From assembly GCF_020342455.1 (NCBI RefSeq), contig NZ_CP080506.1, positions 186,001 to 250,000 on the forward strand: a stretch of 64,000 nt of DNA, written 5' to 3'. A model generated the notes under the pieces. The model was not told the origin of the DNA and searched no databases. It was given only the letters and a program-made list of their open reading frames with translations. The position numbers and the translations under genes are program-made. Of this stretch, positions 21,698 through 32,704 are shown piece after piece (position 1 is the first letter of the stretch; the number at the start of each line of letters is the position of its first letter). The DNA comes from Profftia sp020342455. Its GTDB lineage: Bacteria > Pseudomonadota > Gammaproteobacteria > Enterobacterales > Enterobacteriaceae.

Positions 21698-22159
21698 AAT
21701 TTTCAGTGACTTTTAGTTATAAATATAATTTTTTAATAAAAATATTTTTATATAAACTACTAGAGTTTATATAAAAATAAATTAATTTATATAAATTACT
21801 ATATAATATCATTATTATTTATTAATTGTTATCAATAATAAATAATAAGTTATTAAAATTATTATGACTTATAAGTCATAAATATATTTTATATTTTTAA
21901 ATCTATATTTATATAAGTATATATAATGATTTTATAAATTTATATTAAAGTATCTGTTGAATAAAATAAATTGCTAAATAACATAAGTATGGAGAATCCT
22001 TAATTAACTGATTTTTTAAATTATATCATGTATTATTTTGGTGTATTTATGTATAAAAGATAAAATGTCTTATATTTATATAAATTTGCATTGAATTAAC
22101 TATATTAATATATTTATTATATTTGTTAATATATTATAAGTAATGTATTTAACTTATCT

Positions 22160-22320
22160 TAAATAGTATTATTACATTAAATATATATCAGAATATCTGG
22201 TTAATATTGATAATCTCTACTAAATAAATTCTTTTTGCTAAAATGAAGCCGTTAATACATGTAGATGTTATCATCTAATTGTACAACCTACTAATCAATT
22301 GACGCACTCGGATAAAAAAT
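22160..22320 (-). pseudogene. glrR: glrR (yfhA) fossil, C-terminal end of a sigma-54 response regulator
   Basis: Upstream of nadE on the same strand, the known glrR-nadE order. From 22320 the minus strand reads FFIRVRQLISRLYN*MITST, aligning with WPGNVRQLVNVIEQCVALTS of the AAA+ domain end (VRQL exact). A piece ending ...GFILAKRIYL aligns with SDALVEQAL. Next comes NINQIF*YIFNVII against ARNQFELNYLRKLL, the start of the DNA-binding region. Two stops are in view. The rest of the gene upstream was not followed. Confidence 0.72.
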
Positions 22321-22984
22321 TATAAGGATATAAATTTTATTAGATATATAACAAGTATAATGGTTATATAGTATATAATGGTAATATTTTAAATAAATTT
22401 AGTAGTAAATGGTGATACTTATAAAATTAGCTGTTCTTATGCAATTATAATATATAAGTATTTTAGATATCAGTAATCTAAAGATTATAAATATATCCTA
22501 TTAATTCAATGATAAAACCCATCTAATACTAGTAACTATTTTAATAGTTTTTATTACAAAATACTTATAAATAGAACATTAAATAATAATATAAAATTAT
22601 ATTAAAATCATTACTAGATACATAAATTATATTTTTGTGTAATTATAAATTATTCTGGGAAATTAATATTATTCTATAAAAGCACTTTATAATAAATAAT
22701 ATTTAATTATAATATATTTTATCTTTAATAAGATACTGTATTACTTTTATATATCTATAAATTATTTTACGATAGAAAGTGTATTGATGGTCAAGTTCTT
22801 AGCTTGAGTAGTTTATAACATTATTTTGATTTTATTTATAAGAAATAAAAATATTATTTTAGAAAATATTTAATAATAAAAAATGTTTTATTATTAAATT
22901 TATACTCTCTATAGTATCTTAATATATTAGCATTCCCTCATATGTTGTTTATTAATAACCATTTAATATTGTGCTTATTATTTA

Positions 22985-23060
22985 TTCAAAGGTTATGAAT
23001 TTACCTTATCAGAATTAATTATTAGTTTTACCTGCTAAAGTAGCATATCATAAGATAGAT
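22985..23060 (+). pseudogene. ppiD: Possible ppiD fossil
   Basis: Plus strand reads P-Y-Q-N-*-L-L-V-LPAKVAY against the PpiD C-terminal region PISQAAFALPLPAKDKP (LPAK exact). In E. coli ppiD lies on the opposite strand to queC and points towards it, as here. One short alignment only. Confidence 0.33.
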
Positions 23061-23649
23061 AAATCATCTAAAATATTTTATATTATTTATTATAAAATTC
23101 TAATAGATAGTTTTCACTAGCGGTATAATATTCTAAGTATAGTAAAAGTGTATAATTATTATTTTTTAATAATTAAAATATTTAAGTAGATAGAAGATAT
23201 TTTTTTAAAAAAACTTTTTATAATTTATTTAATAAATATTAGATAGATTATGTAATAATATTACCTATCAATGTGTATTTATATAAATATTTTAGTTGTG
23301 GATAAAAACTACAGTGTGTAATTTTATTATTTATAAAAATAAGGATTGGATACTATCCTATAGTAGGATATCTCAATTTATTTTTTAATAATATTATATC
23401 TATTTTCATTTGTTTTTAGGAAAAACAACTAACTAATATACAAGGTATATTATCGATATTATATTAAAAGTATACATAAAATTTTTTTTCACCGGCTTAT
23501 AGAGAGTAACCTACTTAAGTAATAAATTACTTTTTTCTTGTATATATACTAATTAATGTTCAATTAACATAGTATCTTTCTAATATATTGTCAAGATATA
23601 CTATCTTATAGTGGGTTACTATAAGTCTTACTAATTGCTTATATTAAGG

Positions 23650-23720
23650 ATATTTTGTATGATTAATTAAGTGTCATGTATATAAAGTTTAATTTATATT
23701 AATGTTCTTATATAGATAAT
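23650..23720 (+). pseudogene. fadM: Possible fadM (ybaW) fossil
   Basis: Plus strand reads HVYKV*FILMFLYR against DVYQHVNNARYLEFLEEAR, with a three- to four-codon deletion. The position, between ppiD remains and queC and convergent to queC, matches E. coli. Short alignment. Confidence 0.37.
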
Positions 23721-24444
23721 ATCATTATATCTACCTCCCATAAAATAATATTTGAATTAAATATTAGAAATAAATTTTTTATGAGTATTATACTATATAA
23801 TAGTAATTAATATTTATATATTAAATAATTTATAATAGTATATTAGATCAAATATCTAACTATTTTGTAATATAAACTTTATAGTTTCCAAGACTATGAT
23901 AAATGAAATAATTAATTTATTATTTTATATACGTCATAAATTTAAGGTTTTATTTCTCTCTCACTACTATTTTATATATCTTCTTTAAATAATTAAAATC
24001 TCTATTTTTAACTTTTTTACTAGAAAATACTATAATATATATTTATATAGAAAAGGTATCTTTTAATAATTATTAAGTTTTTAGGTGATCTTTATTATTT
24101 TTATTGAATTTATTTTATTATTTATTATTCTATATATTAGTAAGTATATTTAGTATTAAAAATATTATCTTTATAGTGTACATAATATATTTTAAATCTA
24201 AAAACATCGTTATTTTCAGATAATAATATAATTTATTATATTGTAATAATATTTTTATAAATTATTAGAGTGTATCCACTTTTTTAAAGATTAATAAACT
24301 TATACATATAAAATATATATTAATGTTAAGGTATCAATTTCTCTCCTAATATAATTATTTTTTATCACAATTAATTGTGAAGATATTAGAAATAACTCAA
24401 TAACGAGAAAGAGAGTAGATACTTTATAAATTATAAATGAGCTT

Positions 24445-25131
24445 TTATAAGCCTATTTTTTCTTTCATGTTAGTTCTAACTAATGTGCGATTAGTTAGAT
24501 AATTATTTAACCCATGAGAACGTAAATAACAGGATTGACAATTACCACACCCTACTCCTTTAATACCATTATAACATGTCATGGTTTCTTGATTTATAAG
24601 CTCTAATTTATGATAATAGTCCGCCAAAGCCCAAATTTCAGCTTTATTTAGCCACATTAATGGAGTTTTAAAATGTATATTTTGTCCTATACCTATGATT
24701 ACTGCTCTATTAAGAGCCTGCACAAATTCATTACGACAGTCTGGATAGCCGGAAAAATCAGTTTCACATATACCACTAATAACAATATTAGCCTGCACTT
24801 GATAAGCGTAAATAGCAGCTATAGTTAGAAATATAATATTTCGACCTGGAACAAAAGTATTGGGAATAGTATCTATTTTTTCAGTTGGTACAGAAATATT
24901 AGGGCGAGTTAAGCTACTGACAGCTAACTCATTAAGTAATGGTATCTCTAATACTGTATGTATATAAACTCCTAACTTAAGGGCTAAATTACGGGCAATG
25001 TTTATTTCAGTACTATGACGTTGGTTATAATTAAATGTTATGCAGTGTATTTCATTATATTGATTTAATGCGTGAACTAGGCAGGTTGTTGAATCTTGAC
25101 CGCCACTAAATAATACTATCGCGCGCTTCAT
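24445..25131 (-). CDS. queC: 7-cyano-7-deazaguanine synthase QueC
   Basis: Converts 7-carboxy-7-deazaguanine to preQ0 using ATP and ammonia, in queuosine tRNA modification. The PP-loop SGGQDSTTCL is near the N-terminus, with TFVPGRNIIFL and ETDFSGYPDCR following. A C-terminal zinc cluster (CYNGIKGVGCGNCQSC) is complete. I start at the ATG at 25131 (MKRAIVLFSGGQDS), which gives 228 residues (E. coli 231). The frame extends 18 codons upstream to an ATG at 25185, but that extension has no counterpart in the family. The other queuosine genes are not in the window. Confidence 0.95.
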   Translation of the reverse strand: MKRAIVLFSGGQDSTTCLVHALNQYNEIHCITFNYNQRHSTEINIARNLALKLGVYIHTVLEIPLLNELAVSSLTRPNISVPTEKIDTIPNTFVPGRNIIFLTIAAIYAYQVQANIVISGICETDFSGYPDCRNEFVQALNRAVIIGIGQNIHFKTPLMWLNKAEIWALADYYHKLELINQETMTCYNGIKGVGCGNCQSCYLRSHGLNNYLTNRTLVRTNMKEKIGL

Positions 25132-26711
25132 AGTCTGACCTATACTATAATTGAATATAGAGGCAGACGAATGTTTGTCTACCATTAAACTTCTATTTAT
25201 TATATTTTTATATTAACATGTGATTAGTTTAATATCTAATGAATTAGACATAGATAATATGTCTCTTACTATAAGGTAGTAAGCTTAATAAGTAAAAATA
25301 CTGTATTGTATTATTATAAATAATATAGAGTATATATTTCTTTTAAATATAATGAATCATTACATTTATATATAATAACTATACTAATGTAGTGTTAGTA
25401 TAACAAACTATTAAAATGGATAATGTATCATATAATTATTATTAATTAAATTTTATTATTTAGATGACAAATAAATGCTCTTTGCTTTTTAGCAATTACA
25501 GTATTGCATATTAAATGCAATACAATATATTATAGTATAATTTTGTTTTAGATATTATAGTTAATCTAATTACCACTATTCTATATTATTAATTATCTTA
25601 AGGTCGGCTATCTTATTTCATTAATAAATAAATATAAATATAGCATCTTAAGATATGTATGTTTCAACTTACTATTTTACTTAAGAAGATTAGATCTTAT
25701 CCTTATCTTAAAAATTATCATTTTATTTCCTAATATTTTATATAGATAATAAAGTTAATATATTTATAGCTATTTATTTATGTCTTATTTATTTGCCCTG
25801 AGTAGTAATGTATTTTACATTTATTTATTAAGCATTGTTAGTTAAGTTTTCTTGTTTATAGTATATTACTAAATTTATTTAAAACTAGTAGTAAACTATA
25901 GTTTATATTTTTAGTATAGTTCTTTATTTTATAAGTATATTTTATATGTTATATAAATATAAAAATTTAATAAATTATTATATTTGAGTTATAGAAAATT
26001 AGTGTAATATGTACAATTTTATGTGCTATAGCTTTTATATACTGATAGATGTAAAATAAAAAATTACATAATGTATATTAAGTATATAGATCAAAGAGTT
26101 ATGTAAAGACTATGTTATTTAAAAATAAATTTACAGTTAGTATTGAGAAATACATAATAGTATCATCTACCTGTATATTTAATTTATATTTACTACCCTA
26201 CTATTTAATGGAATTTATATTATAGATTGATATTGAGTAAACATTAAAATATATCTTAATTATATTTAATAAATACCTAGAGTGTTTTTATAATAAACAG
26301 TTACATGTATTTTTTTTATTATATGTCTTATATAAACAATCATATATTGGTATACTAACTTAGGTAACTAACATTTTAAAAAAGTATCTTTTATATTTTT
26401 AATATTTTAAGATTGATGCATACATTTATTTATATAGTCACATTACTTCCTATAATTTTTATTATTAGATATTTAACTGAGTAAATTTAAAATTATACTA
26501 TATTATATAAGGACATATAAAATTATAGAAATTTTTTATAAATATTTTTGCAAGTTTATATGTATTGAAAATTCATAATTTTATGCAGATATAATATCTG
26601 GAAATTTTCTAGTACAACTTCTATTAATATTTCTATTAACTAATGACCAATATTAAGAAGGTGAATTTACCTATACTAACATTATAGATAATAAAAATTA
26701 TCTTTTAAAAT
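25132..26711. other. Gene-free stretch between queC and cpxA
   Basis: No open gene and no fossil I could name. ybaE (beside queC) and yiiM/sodA (beside cpxA) would be expected from E. coli order but were not recognised. Confidence 0.6.
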
Positions 26712-28082
26712 TTACTTTATATAAAGTGGTAACCAAATTTTAAGACATAGACCACCTAGTAGGATGCTATTTTTAACCTTAACCCAACCATGATGTTGTT
26801 CTACAACCATGCGGACTATAGCTAATCCTAAACCAGTACCATTAATATGACTGTTACGTGCCTCATTAGTTCGATAGAATGGGTGAAAAATCTGCTCATG
26901 TTCTTCTTGAGTTACACCAAAGCCGTCATCGTCTATTTTAATTATAATACCCCGGCTATCACAATTAAAAGTGATTATGATTTTATTATATGAGTAGTAT
27001 ATAGCATTACGTATGCTATTTTCAAGTGCACTATTAAGTGCATTATAGTTACCCAAAATTGGCCAAGGACCAAGAGGATTTATAATTTCTAGTATTTTAC
27101 CTACCTCACTAGCTTCAAATTTAGCGTTTTTTAATACTTTGTACCAAAGTTCATTAGCTTTCAAGTATTTTTTCTCTAATGTAGTTTGATATACATTATG
27201 CGAAAGTAATATTAAGTCATTAATCATGTTATCTATACGATCTATTTCCATTTCGATACGTGATAATTCATTATATTCTTTATAACGACGACGCATAAGT
27301 GCAATAGTAAGCTGTAAACGTGTCAGAGGAGATCTTAACTCATGAGAGATATTAGATATTAAGATTTGTTGTGTGTTGACTATCTTTTGCAGTGTAATTA
27401 CTATTTGATTTAAACTATTATCTGTAGCTAAAAATTCTTGCAGCCTAAATTCTAATTCTGGTTGCTGATTAAGACTATCAATTTTAATGTTATCAATAGT
27501 ATTTTTAGGTTTAAGTGCACGTCTAACAAGATTATATGTTATGAAAATCAATAAAGGTGTACTACTAAATATAGTGATTAGTAATAAAAAAATGGGTCGG
27601 TTAAATATTAAATTAATAAATGTATCTTGAGAGTTGTTATCCTGGCGTACTAAATAAAACTGATATTGATCTTGGTTATTTTTAGGAAAAAGAGGACCTA
27701 ATTTTTCAAGTGGGCTATATTTATTTTTTTTTAATATATCTCTGTTATCAGATGTGTTAATGAAGGTACGCATGTTTTGTATTAATATACGTTGATTTTT
27801 AATAATATACCCCTCTTTTGTTACTAGTATAATTGCTGGATTAGAAAATAACCATTGATCAATATTGTGTAGTAAGATTTTCCACCAAACCAAATCATTT
27901 GTTATATCTATTGTCAGTCTATTTTTTATTTTTTTTTCTATTATTACTTCTTGCTTTATTTGACTATCTATTAAATCATTTAACTGATTTTCATCTAATT
28001 TTAATAGTAATAATATTACCATGAGTACTAATATTAACATTAACCAGAAAATAGTAAAAATACGCACTTTAAGGTTATTCAT
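26712..28082 (-). CDS. cpxA: Envelope-stress sensor histidine kinase CpxA
   Basis: Inner-membrane sensor that phosphorylates CpxR on envelope or protein-folding stress. 456 residues (E. coli 457). Membrane helices lie at about 7-27 and 165-187, with a diverged periplasmic domain between. A HAMP-like linker leads to the H-box SHELRSPLTRLQL (phosphorylated His). The N-box (NSIRNAIYYS), G1 (DDDGFGV), F (FYRTNEAR) and G2 (GTGLGLAI) boxes are all intact, and the C-terminus ends in IWLPLYIK. The start codon overlaps the cpxR stop by 1 nt, so translation is coupled. Confidence 0.97.
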   Translation of the reverse strand: MNNLKVRIFTIFWLMLILVLMVILLLLKLDENQLNDLIDSQIKQEVIIEKKIKNRLTIDITNDLVWWKILLHNIDQWLFSNPAIILVTKEGYIIKNQRILIQNMRTFINTSDNRDILKKNKYSPLEKLGPLFPKNNQDQYQFYLVRQDNNSQDTFINLIFNRPIFLLLITIFSSTPLLIFITYNLVRRALKPKNTIDNIKIDSLNQQPELEFRLQEFLATDNSLNQIVITLQKIVNTQQILISNISHELRSPLTRLQLTIALMRRRYKEYNELSRIEMEIDRIDNMINDLILLSHNVYQTTLEKKYLKANELWYKVLKNAKFEASEVGKILEIINPLGPWPILGNYNALNSALENSIRNAIYYSYNKIIITFNCDSRGIIIKIDDDGFGVTQEEHEQIFHPFYRTNEARNSHINGTGLGLAIVRMVVEQHHGWVKVKNSILLGGLCLKIWLPLYIK

Positions 28083-28780
28083 TAGAAAATAGAAACCATT
28101 TGATAGCCACGGCCGCGTAGAGTTTTAAACCAAGGTTGACCATCCTTACGTTCAGGGAGTTTATGACGTAAATTAGAGATGTGCATATCTATTGCACGAT
28201 CAAATGGAGTAAGACGTTTACCTAATACTTTTTCACTTAGATATGCTCGTGAAACAACATGCCCTATATGCTGAGCTAGTAGATAAAGTAAGGTGAACTC
28301 AGTTCCTGTTAATTCTAATATTTTTCCAGCAAAACAAGCTTCTTGTTTTCCTGGATTCATAAATAGATAACCTATTTCTAATGTTTGTAAGTTGCTTTTA
28401 CTATTTTGTTTAGATTCTTTCCAATTTGCACGGCGTAAGATTGCATGAATACGTGCAAGAAGCTCACGATCATTAAAAGGTTTAGGTAAATAATCATCAG
28501 CTCCAAGTTCTAGTCCTAGAATGCGATCTAGTTCATCACTACGTATAGTTAGCATTATTATTGGGGTTTGATAATGCTGACGTATTGCTTTTAATGTATC
28601 TATGCCGTTTTTTTTTGGCATCATTATATCTAATAATAATAAATCTATACTAGGATCTAAAATCTTTATAGCCTGGTCACCATCATACGCAATAACTACA
28701 TTAAAACCTTCTAAGTGTAGTATTTCTTTTAATAGCTCTATAAGTTCGTGATCATCATCAATTAGTAAAATTTTTTTCAT
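28082..28780 (-). CDS. cpxR: Response regulator CpxR
   Basis: OmpR-type DNA-binding response regulator paired with CpxA, 232 residues as in E. coli. The receiver domain has the acidic pocket (LIDDDHEL), phospho-Asp in IDLLLLDIMMPKKNG and Lys in DDYLPKPFN. The winged-helix domain has LTGTEFTLLYLLAQH and AIDMHISNLRHKL, and it ends FKTLRGRGYQMV. GGAG lies about 10 nt before the ATG. cpxP is not recognisable, and fieF, next in the E. coli order, is a fossil. Confidence 0.97.
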   Translation of the reverse strand: MKKILLIDDDHELIELLKEILHLEGFNVVIAYDGDQAIKILDPSIDLLLLDIMMPKKNGIDTLKAIRQHYQTPIIMLTIRSDELDRILGLELGADDYLPKPFNDRELLARIHAILRRANWKESKQNSKSNLQTLEIGYLFMNPGKQEACFAGKILELTGTEFTLLYLLAQHIGHVVSRAYLSEKVLGKRLTPFDRAIDMHISNLRHKLPERKDGQPWFKTLRGRGYQMVSIF

Positions 28781-31700
28781 ATATTATTGATCTCCTAGTA
28801 TCAAATATCATAACAAATCAGATTATTCCTTAGGCTTATTTTATTTAAAAATTTAAAATTATTATTTTAAGTACTTAGAATATTCTTATTAAACTAAATA
28901 TAGTTTTACTAGGATTTTAATATTAAATTGATTTAGTATATTATAATTCTAGTCTGATGTTAAAAATAACATAATAAGCTAATCATCCTACTTACAAATA
29001 TCTTAAAATATATAATGTTTTTGTGTTTTATAATATTTATTTAATAGCTTACCAAATAGTTATACAGAAATATATTATTGAATATTCTATAAGTAGATAT
29101 TATATGATCTGTATTTGATGCATAAATTTGATATATATGAATAAAGGTTATGTATTATTTTTAATATTGTATTTGTTTTTTAATTTCTCTTAATATTAGA
29201 TAATTTCTTATTAGTGATAGTAGTAAATAAATTGTTTTGTACTAAATATTAATTATTAAATATTATTTAAATTATTTTATATATCTTTAATAAGATTATT
29301 AATCTTGTATTACAACCTCTAAGATTGTTAGAAATATATATATGTCAATAAATTTTATTTTTACTGCAGGTTATTTCTTAGTAAAAATAGTTTTTATTAC
29401 CATAATTGTGGTAATTTTGGCATATTTTTTACTATTTTATAATTTATGTATTTCTTATTGGGGATACTGCTATATAAATTTGTAAAGTATTATATAAAAT
29501 AGGTTATTAACCTTATTATATTATTTAATAACTAATAACTTCATGTATTATTTTAATTTACTTACATATATTGAAAGTATACATAGATACGCGAATTTAT
29601 CTATATACTAAACAATATTTACGCTGGTTTTTCTAAAAATATATTTTTATTACATATACGAGTAGTATTAAATATACCACCTATAAATAGTAATCAAACT
29701 AAATAATATAATAATAAAATTAATAATAGAAAAGTTATGAATAAATCTACGCTATAAGCTATAATGTTAGATATTAACAATATCTTCTAGAATTTAACTA
29801 GTTATATAATTGATGATTTTTATTATTATACTAATAATTTATAGATATATAAAATAATAAGATGGTTAATGAAGTAATAATTATGAATTTAATAATCATT
29901 ATTCTAGTTTATTTATGATTTTGTTAACACAAAATTATTATGTATAGTTTTTATGTAATTCTTATGAAGATATAATTATCTAATAATTTAGAATAATCTT
30001 GCTTAGTTACTTGTAATGTACATTACAGATCCATGTGTTTTATTATGTACAGTACTACTAATTAGTATTTTAACTCTTCTGTATAAATATAATTAGATAG
30101 TAACTTATTTTAAATATATATATATTATGGTTTATGCAAATACTATTTTTTATCTTGTCTTTATGGTGTAATATTTTTGAATTACTATATGGTATACTAA
30201 TTTATATTAATAACAATAATAATTAAAATTATAGCATTAAGATATTTATTGATAATGAATATATTATAAGGTATATGTATTTTACTAAATTTTTTATTTT
30301 ATTTTAATATTATATAATTTATATAAATTACTAATAAAAAGTGAAGGTAGTATATAATTTAAATACTGTTTTATATTTTATTATTTTGTGATTATTAAAA
30401 TACTTTACTTAATAAATTAGTAGTAAGAATCACTGATTAATATCTAATATTAGAAATATACATCCGTTCTAATAATATAATATTATTTATAATAAAAAGC
30501 TGTTAAGTATCAATAATAAAATTATTAATAATAATATTATTATAATATATATTAATACATATTTTATTCATTTAGTTAATTAACAAGATATCTAAAATAG
30601 ATAATAAAATAACTTATTTAATCTTATTAAGAGAGTAAGATAAAATATTATCATTGTAATCAAACAATTATATATTTCTCGGATATTATATACCATGATT
30701 ATTTATCATTTTATATGATAGCATCTATATTTATATTTTAGTAATATTAATATCATTAAATTACTAGTAATAGTTAAGATTATAAATAAGACTATAATTA
30801 CATGAAAGAGTAGAACTATAAAATATAATATATAATTATAAGTTATATTTTATTATAAAATTATAAAAAATTTTAATTGCGTAACTATGTTAGTGTACTT
30901 TTCATTATATAGTTATTAGGTAGTAAAAATAATAATTAACTTATTAGAATGTTGCAAAAAATTCAATATAGCTAGTATAAATAATCTATATACTGAATAA
31001 TTATAAATTATTAGACTGATTTGGCAATTGTATTTATTAAATAGACTAAATTTTATTTATCTAGTATATCCTATAATAGGTATTATTGTATTGTATATAT
31101 AAAAATATAATAAAAAGTATATTTACTATAATATATCCCTTTTAAGGGTTTATTAGTAATAATAAGTATTTATTATTTTGTTAGTTATTAATTATTAATG
31201 TTTATTATATAATATAATGCATTAGTTTTACTTATATACCAATAGTATTATATCTATTTTTTTAAGTTTAATTATATATGTATATTTTTAATATATACGG
31301 GAATATTTATTATGATTCAGATCATAATAAACATTGTTACTTAATTCATGATTTTAAGTTATTATGAATTAGTTATTATATTATTTTATATATATTTTAT
31401 CTTAAGATAAAATATTTTTATTGAGTATATAATAATTCATATATCTCCCCTATAGGAAAAATCTTATAGCACAAAAGTATTCAATAATTAATATTATTAA
31501 ATATAATATATTTAAGTTACCTTTATTATTCTTTTATTTATGAAATATATTTTATTTTTATCTTATAAATTAGAAGATGTATGCAAGTATTAAATATGGA
31601 TAAATTATAACATCGTGGTAATAAGTAGTAGAACTATAATATAGTATAAGATATTATTAAATATATATTGTACCATATATTAGTAATTTAATAAAACCAA

Positions 31701-31852
31701 TGTATAATCTAATAAAATAATTTTTGTATTTTAAAAATTTATCAATAATATAATAATATTATCACATTCATATTGTAAATTATTTTTTCTTTTATAACTT
31801 TCATATATTTCTTAATAAAATTAATAATACAATTTTAGGTTAAAAGTATATT
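28781..31852. other. Gene-free 3.1-kb stretch between cpxR and prmC
   Basis: Contains the fieF fossil (listed). cpxP and pfkA would be expected either side of fieF but were not recognised. Near 31590-31560 the minus strand reads SIFNTCIHL against SirB1 VIFPTQLIL, and sirB1 does follow prmC in E. coli; this is only suggestive. A 16-nt perfect palindrome lies at 30012-30027, and an 11-bp hairpin at 31306-31331. Confidence 0.55.
29342..29590 (+). pseudogene. fieF: fieF fossil (divalent metal efflux pump)
   Basis: Starts with a 47-codon open frame rich in hydrophobic residues and stays in one frame for about 80 codons with only two stops. FTAGYFLVKI and VVILAYFLL align with FieF TAMASLLLLIKI and SVSILAALV, and WGYCYINL with GASLTNL. 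Beyond the stops, LITNNFMYYFNLLTYIESI aligns with FISGSALFLFLTGIQHL. It lies downstream of, and divergent from, cpxR, as fieF does after cpxP. Alternative: a short membrane ORF of other origin (a SohB-like N-terminus also fits the first 15 residues). Confidence 0.58.
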
Positions 31853-32704
31853 TTAAGATATTTTAGCTAAAAATAAAACAAACCTTCCTGATGTTATGCG
31901 TTCATGATTGCTATAATCTTTTTTTGTAGAAACTTGAGTAAATCCTCGCTCACACATCAATTGACGAACCCTTTTTCCTTGTTGCCAACCATGTTCTATA
32001 ACTAACCAACTATTATTAATAAGATAATAGGGAGCAAATTTTATTATATGGCGTAAATATGCAATTCCATGTTCTGGTGCAACTAGCGCTCTATAAGGTT
32101 CATACATAATATCACTTTGTAATAGATGAGGATCGGATTGATCAATATAAGGGGGGTTACTTACAATCAAATTAAATTTTTGTCTTAATACCGGTTTAAA
32201 CCAACTTCCAGTTAAAAATGATACATTAGAGATATGCAAATTTACAGCGTTACTTAATGCTAAAAATATAGCATCTGCAGAACAATCTATACCAAAAAAA
32301 TAGCAATCAGGACGTTCGCTAGCAAGTGCTAAAGCAATAGCTCCAGTACCGGTGCCTAAATCAAGTACTCTACATGCACTTATTGGTAGTAACTCCAAAG
32401 CTCTCTCTACTAGGCATTCAGTATCAATGCGCGGTATTATCGTTACTGGAGAAATCTTGAGTAACAAAGACCAGAATTCACACTCACCGATTAGATAAGC
32501 TATTGGTTCATTATTTATACGTCTTATTAAAAGCTGTTCTAGCTGATATTCTTGTTTTAACGTTAGTACTATTTCACTAAATGCTAAAACGTAACTATAG
32601 CTTTTACCAGTAATAAAACATAGTAGGATATAAGCATCTCGTCTTGGATTTTTACTCATTTTAAGTCTTGCGATAGCCTGTTTTAACCACTGATTAAATT
32701 GCAT
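31853..32704 (-). CDS. prmC: Release factor glutamine methyltransferase PrmC
   Basis: Methylates the Gln of the GGQ motif in RF1 and RF2. 283 residues (E. coli 277). The N-terminal helical domain has the RRINNEPIAYLIGECEFW segment. The SAM-binding LDLGTGTGAIALALA lies at about 115-129. The catalytic NPPYIDQSDPHL is present, and it ends ITSGRFVLF. It overlaps the end of prfA by 11 nt, so the enzyme is coupled to its substrate. Confidence 0.97.
   Translation of the reverse strand: MQFNQWLKQAIARLKMSKNPRRDAYILLCFITGKSYSYVLAFSEIVLTLKQEYQLEQLLIRRINNEPIAYLIGECEFWSLLLKISPVTIIPRIDTECLVERALELLPISACRVLDLGTGTGAIALALASERPDCYFFGIDCSADAIFLALSNAVNLHISNVSFLTGSWFKPVLRQKFNLIVSNPPYIDQSDPHLLQSDIMYEPYRALVAPEHGIAYLRHIIKFAPYYLINNSWLVIEHGWQQGKRVRQLMCERGFTQVSTKKDYSNHERITSGRFVLFLAKIS

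Larger units (their letters stand above)
21698..24444. other. Gene-free stretch between nadE and queC with fossils of glrR, ppiD and fadM
   Basis: No intact gene. A glrR C-terminus (-) is readable in the nadE-proximal part, and short ppiD and fadM pieces (+) towards queC, in the orientation known from E. coli (ppiD-ybaV-fadM converging on queC). ybaV was not recognised. The rest is unexplained. Confidence 0.6.

Noticed and set aside
31550..31600. Possible sirB1 fragment downstream of prmC
   Set aside because: Only about nine residues align (IF.T...L). Kept as a note in the gap entry, not as a feature.
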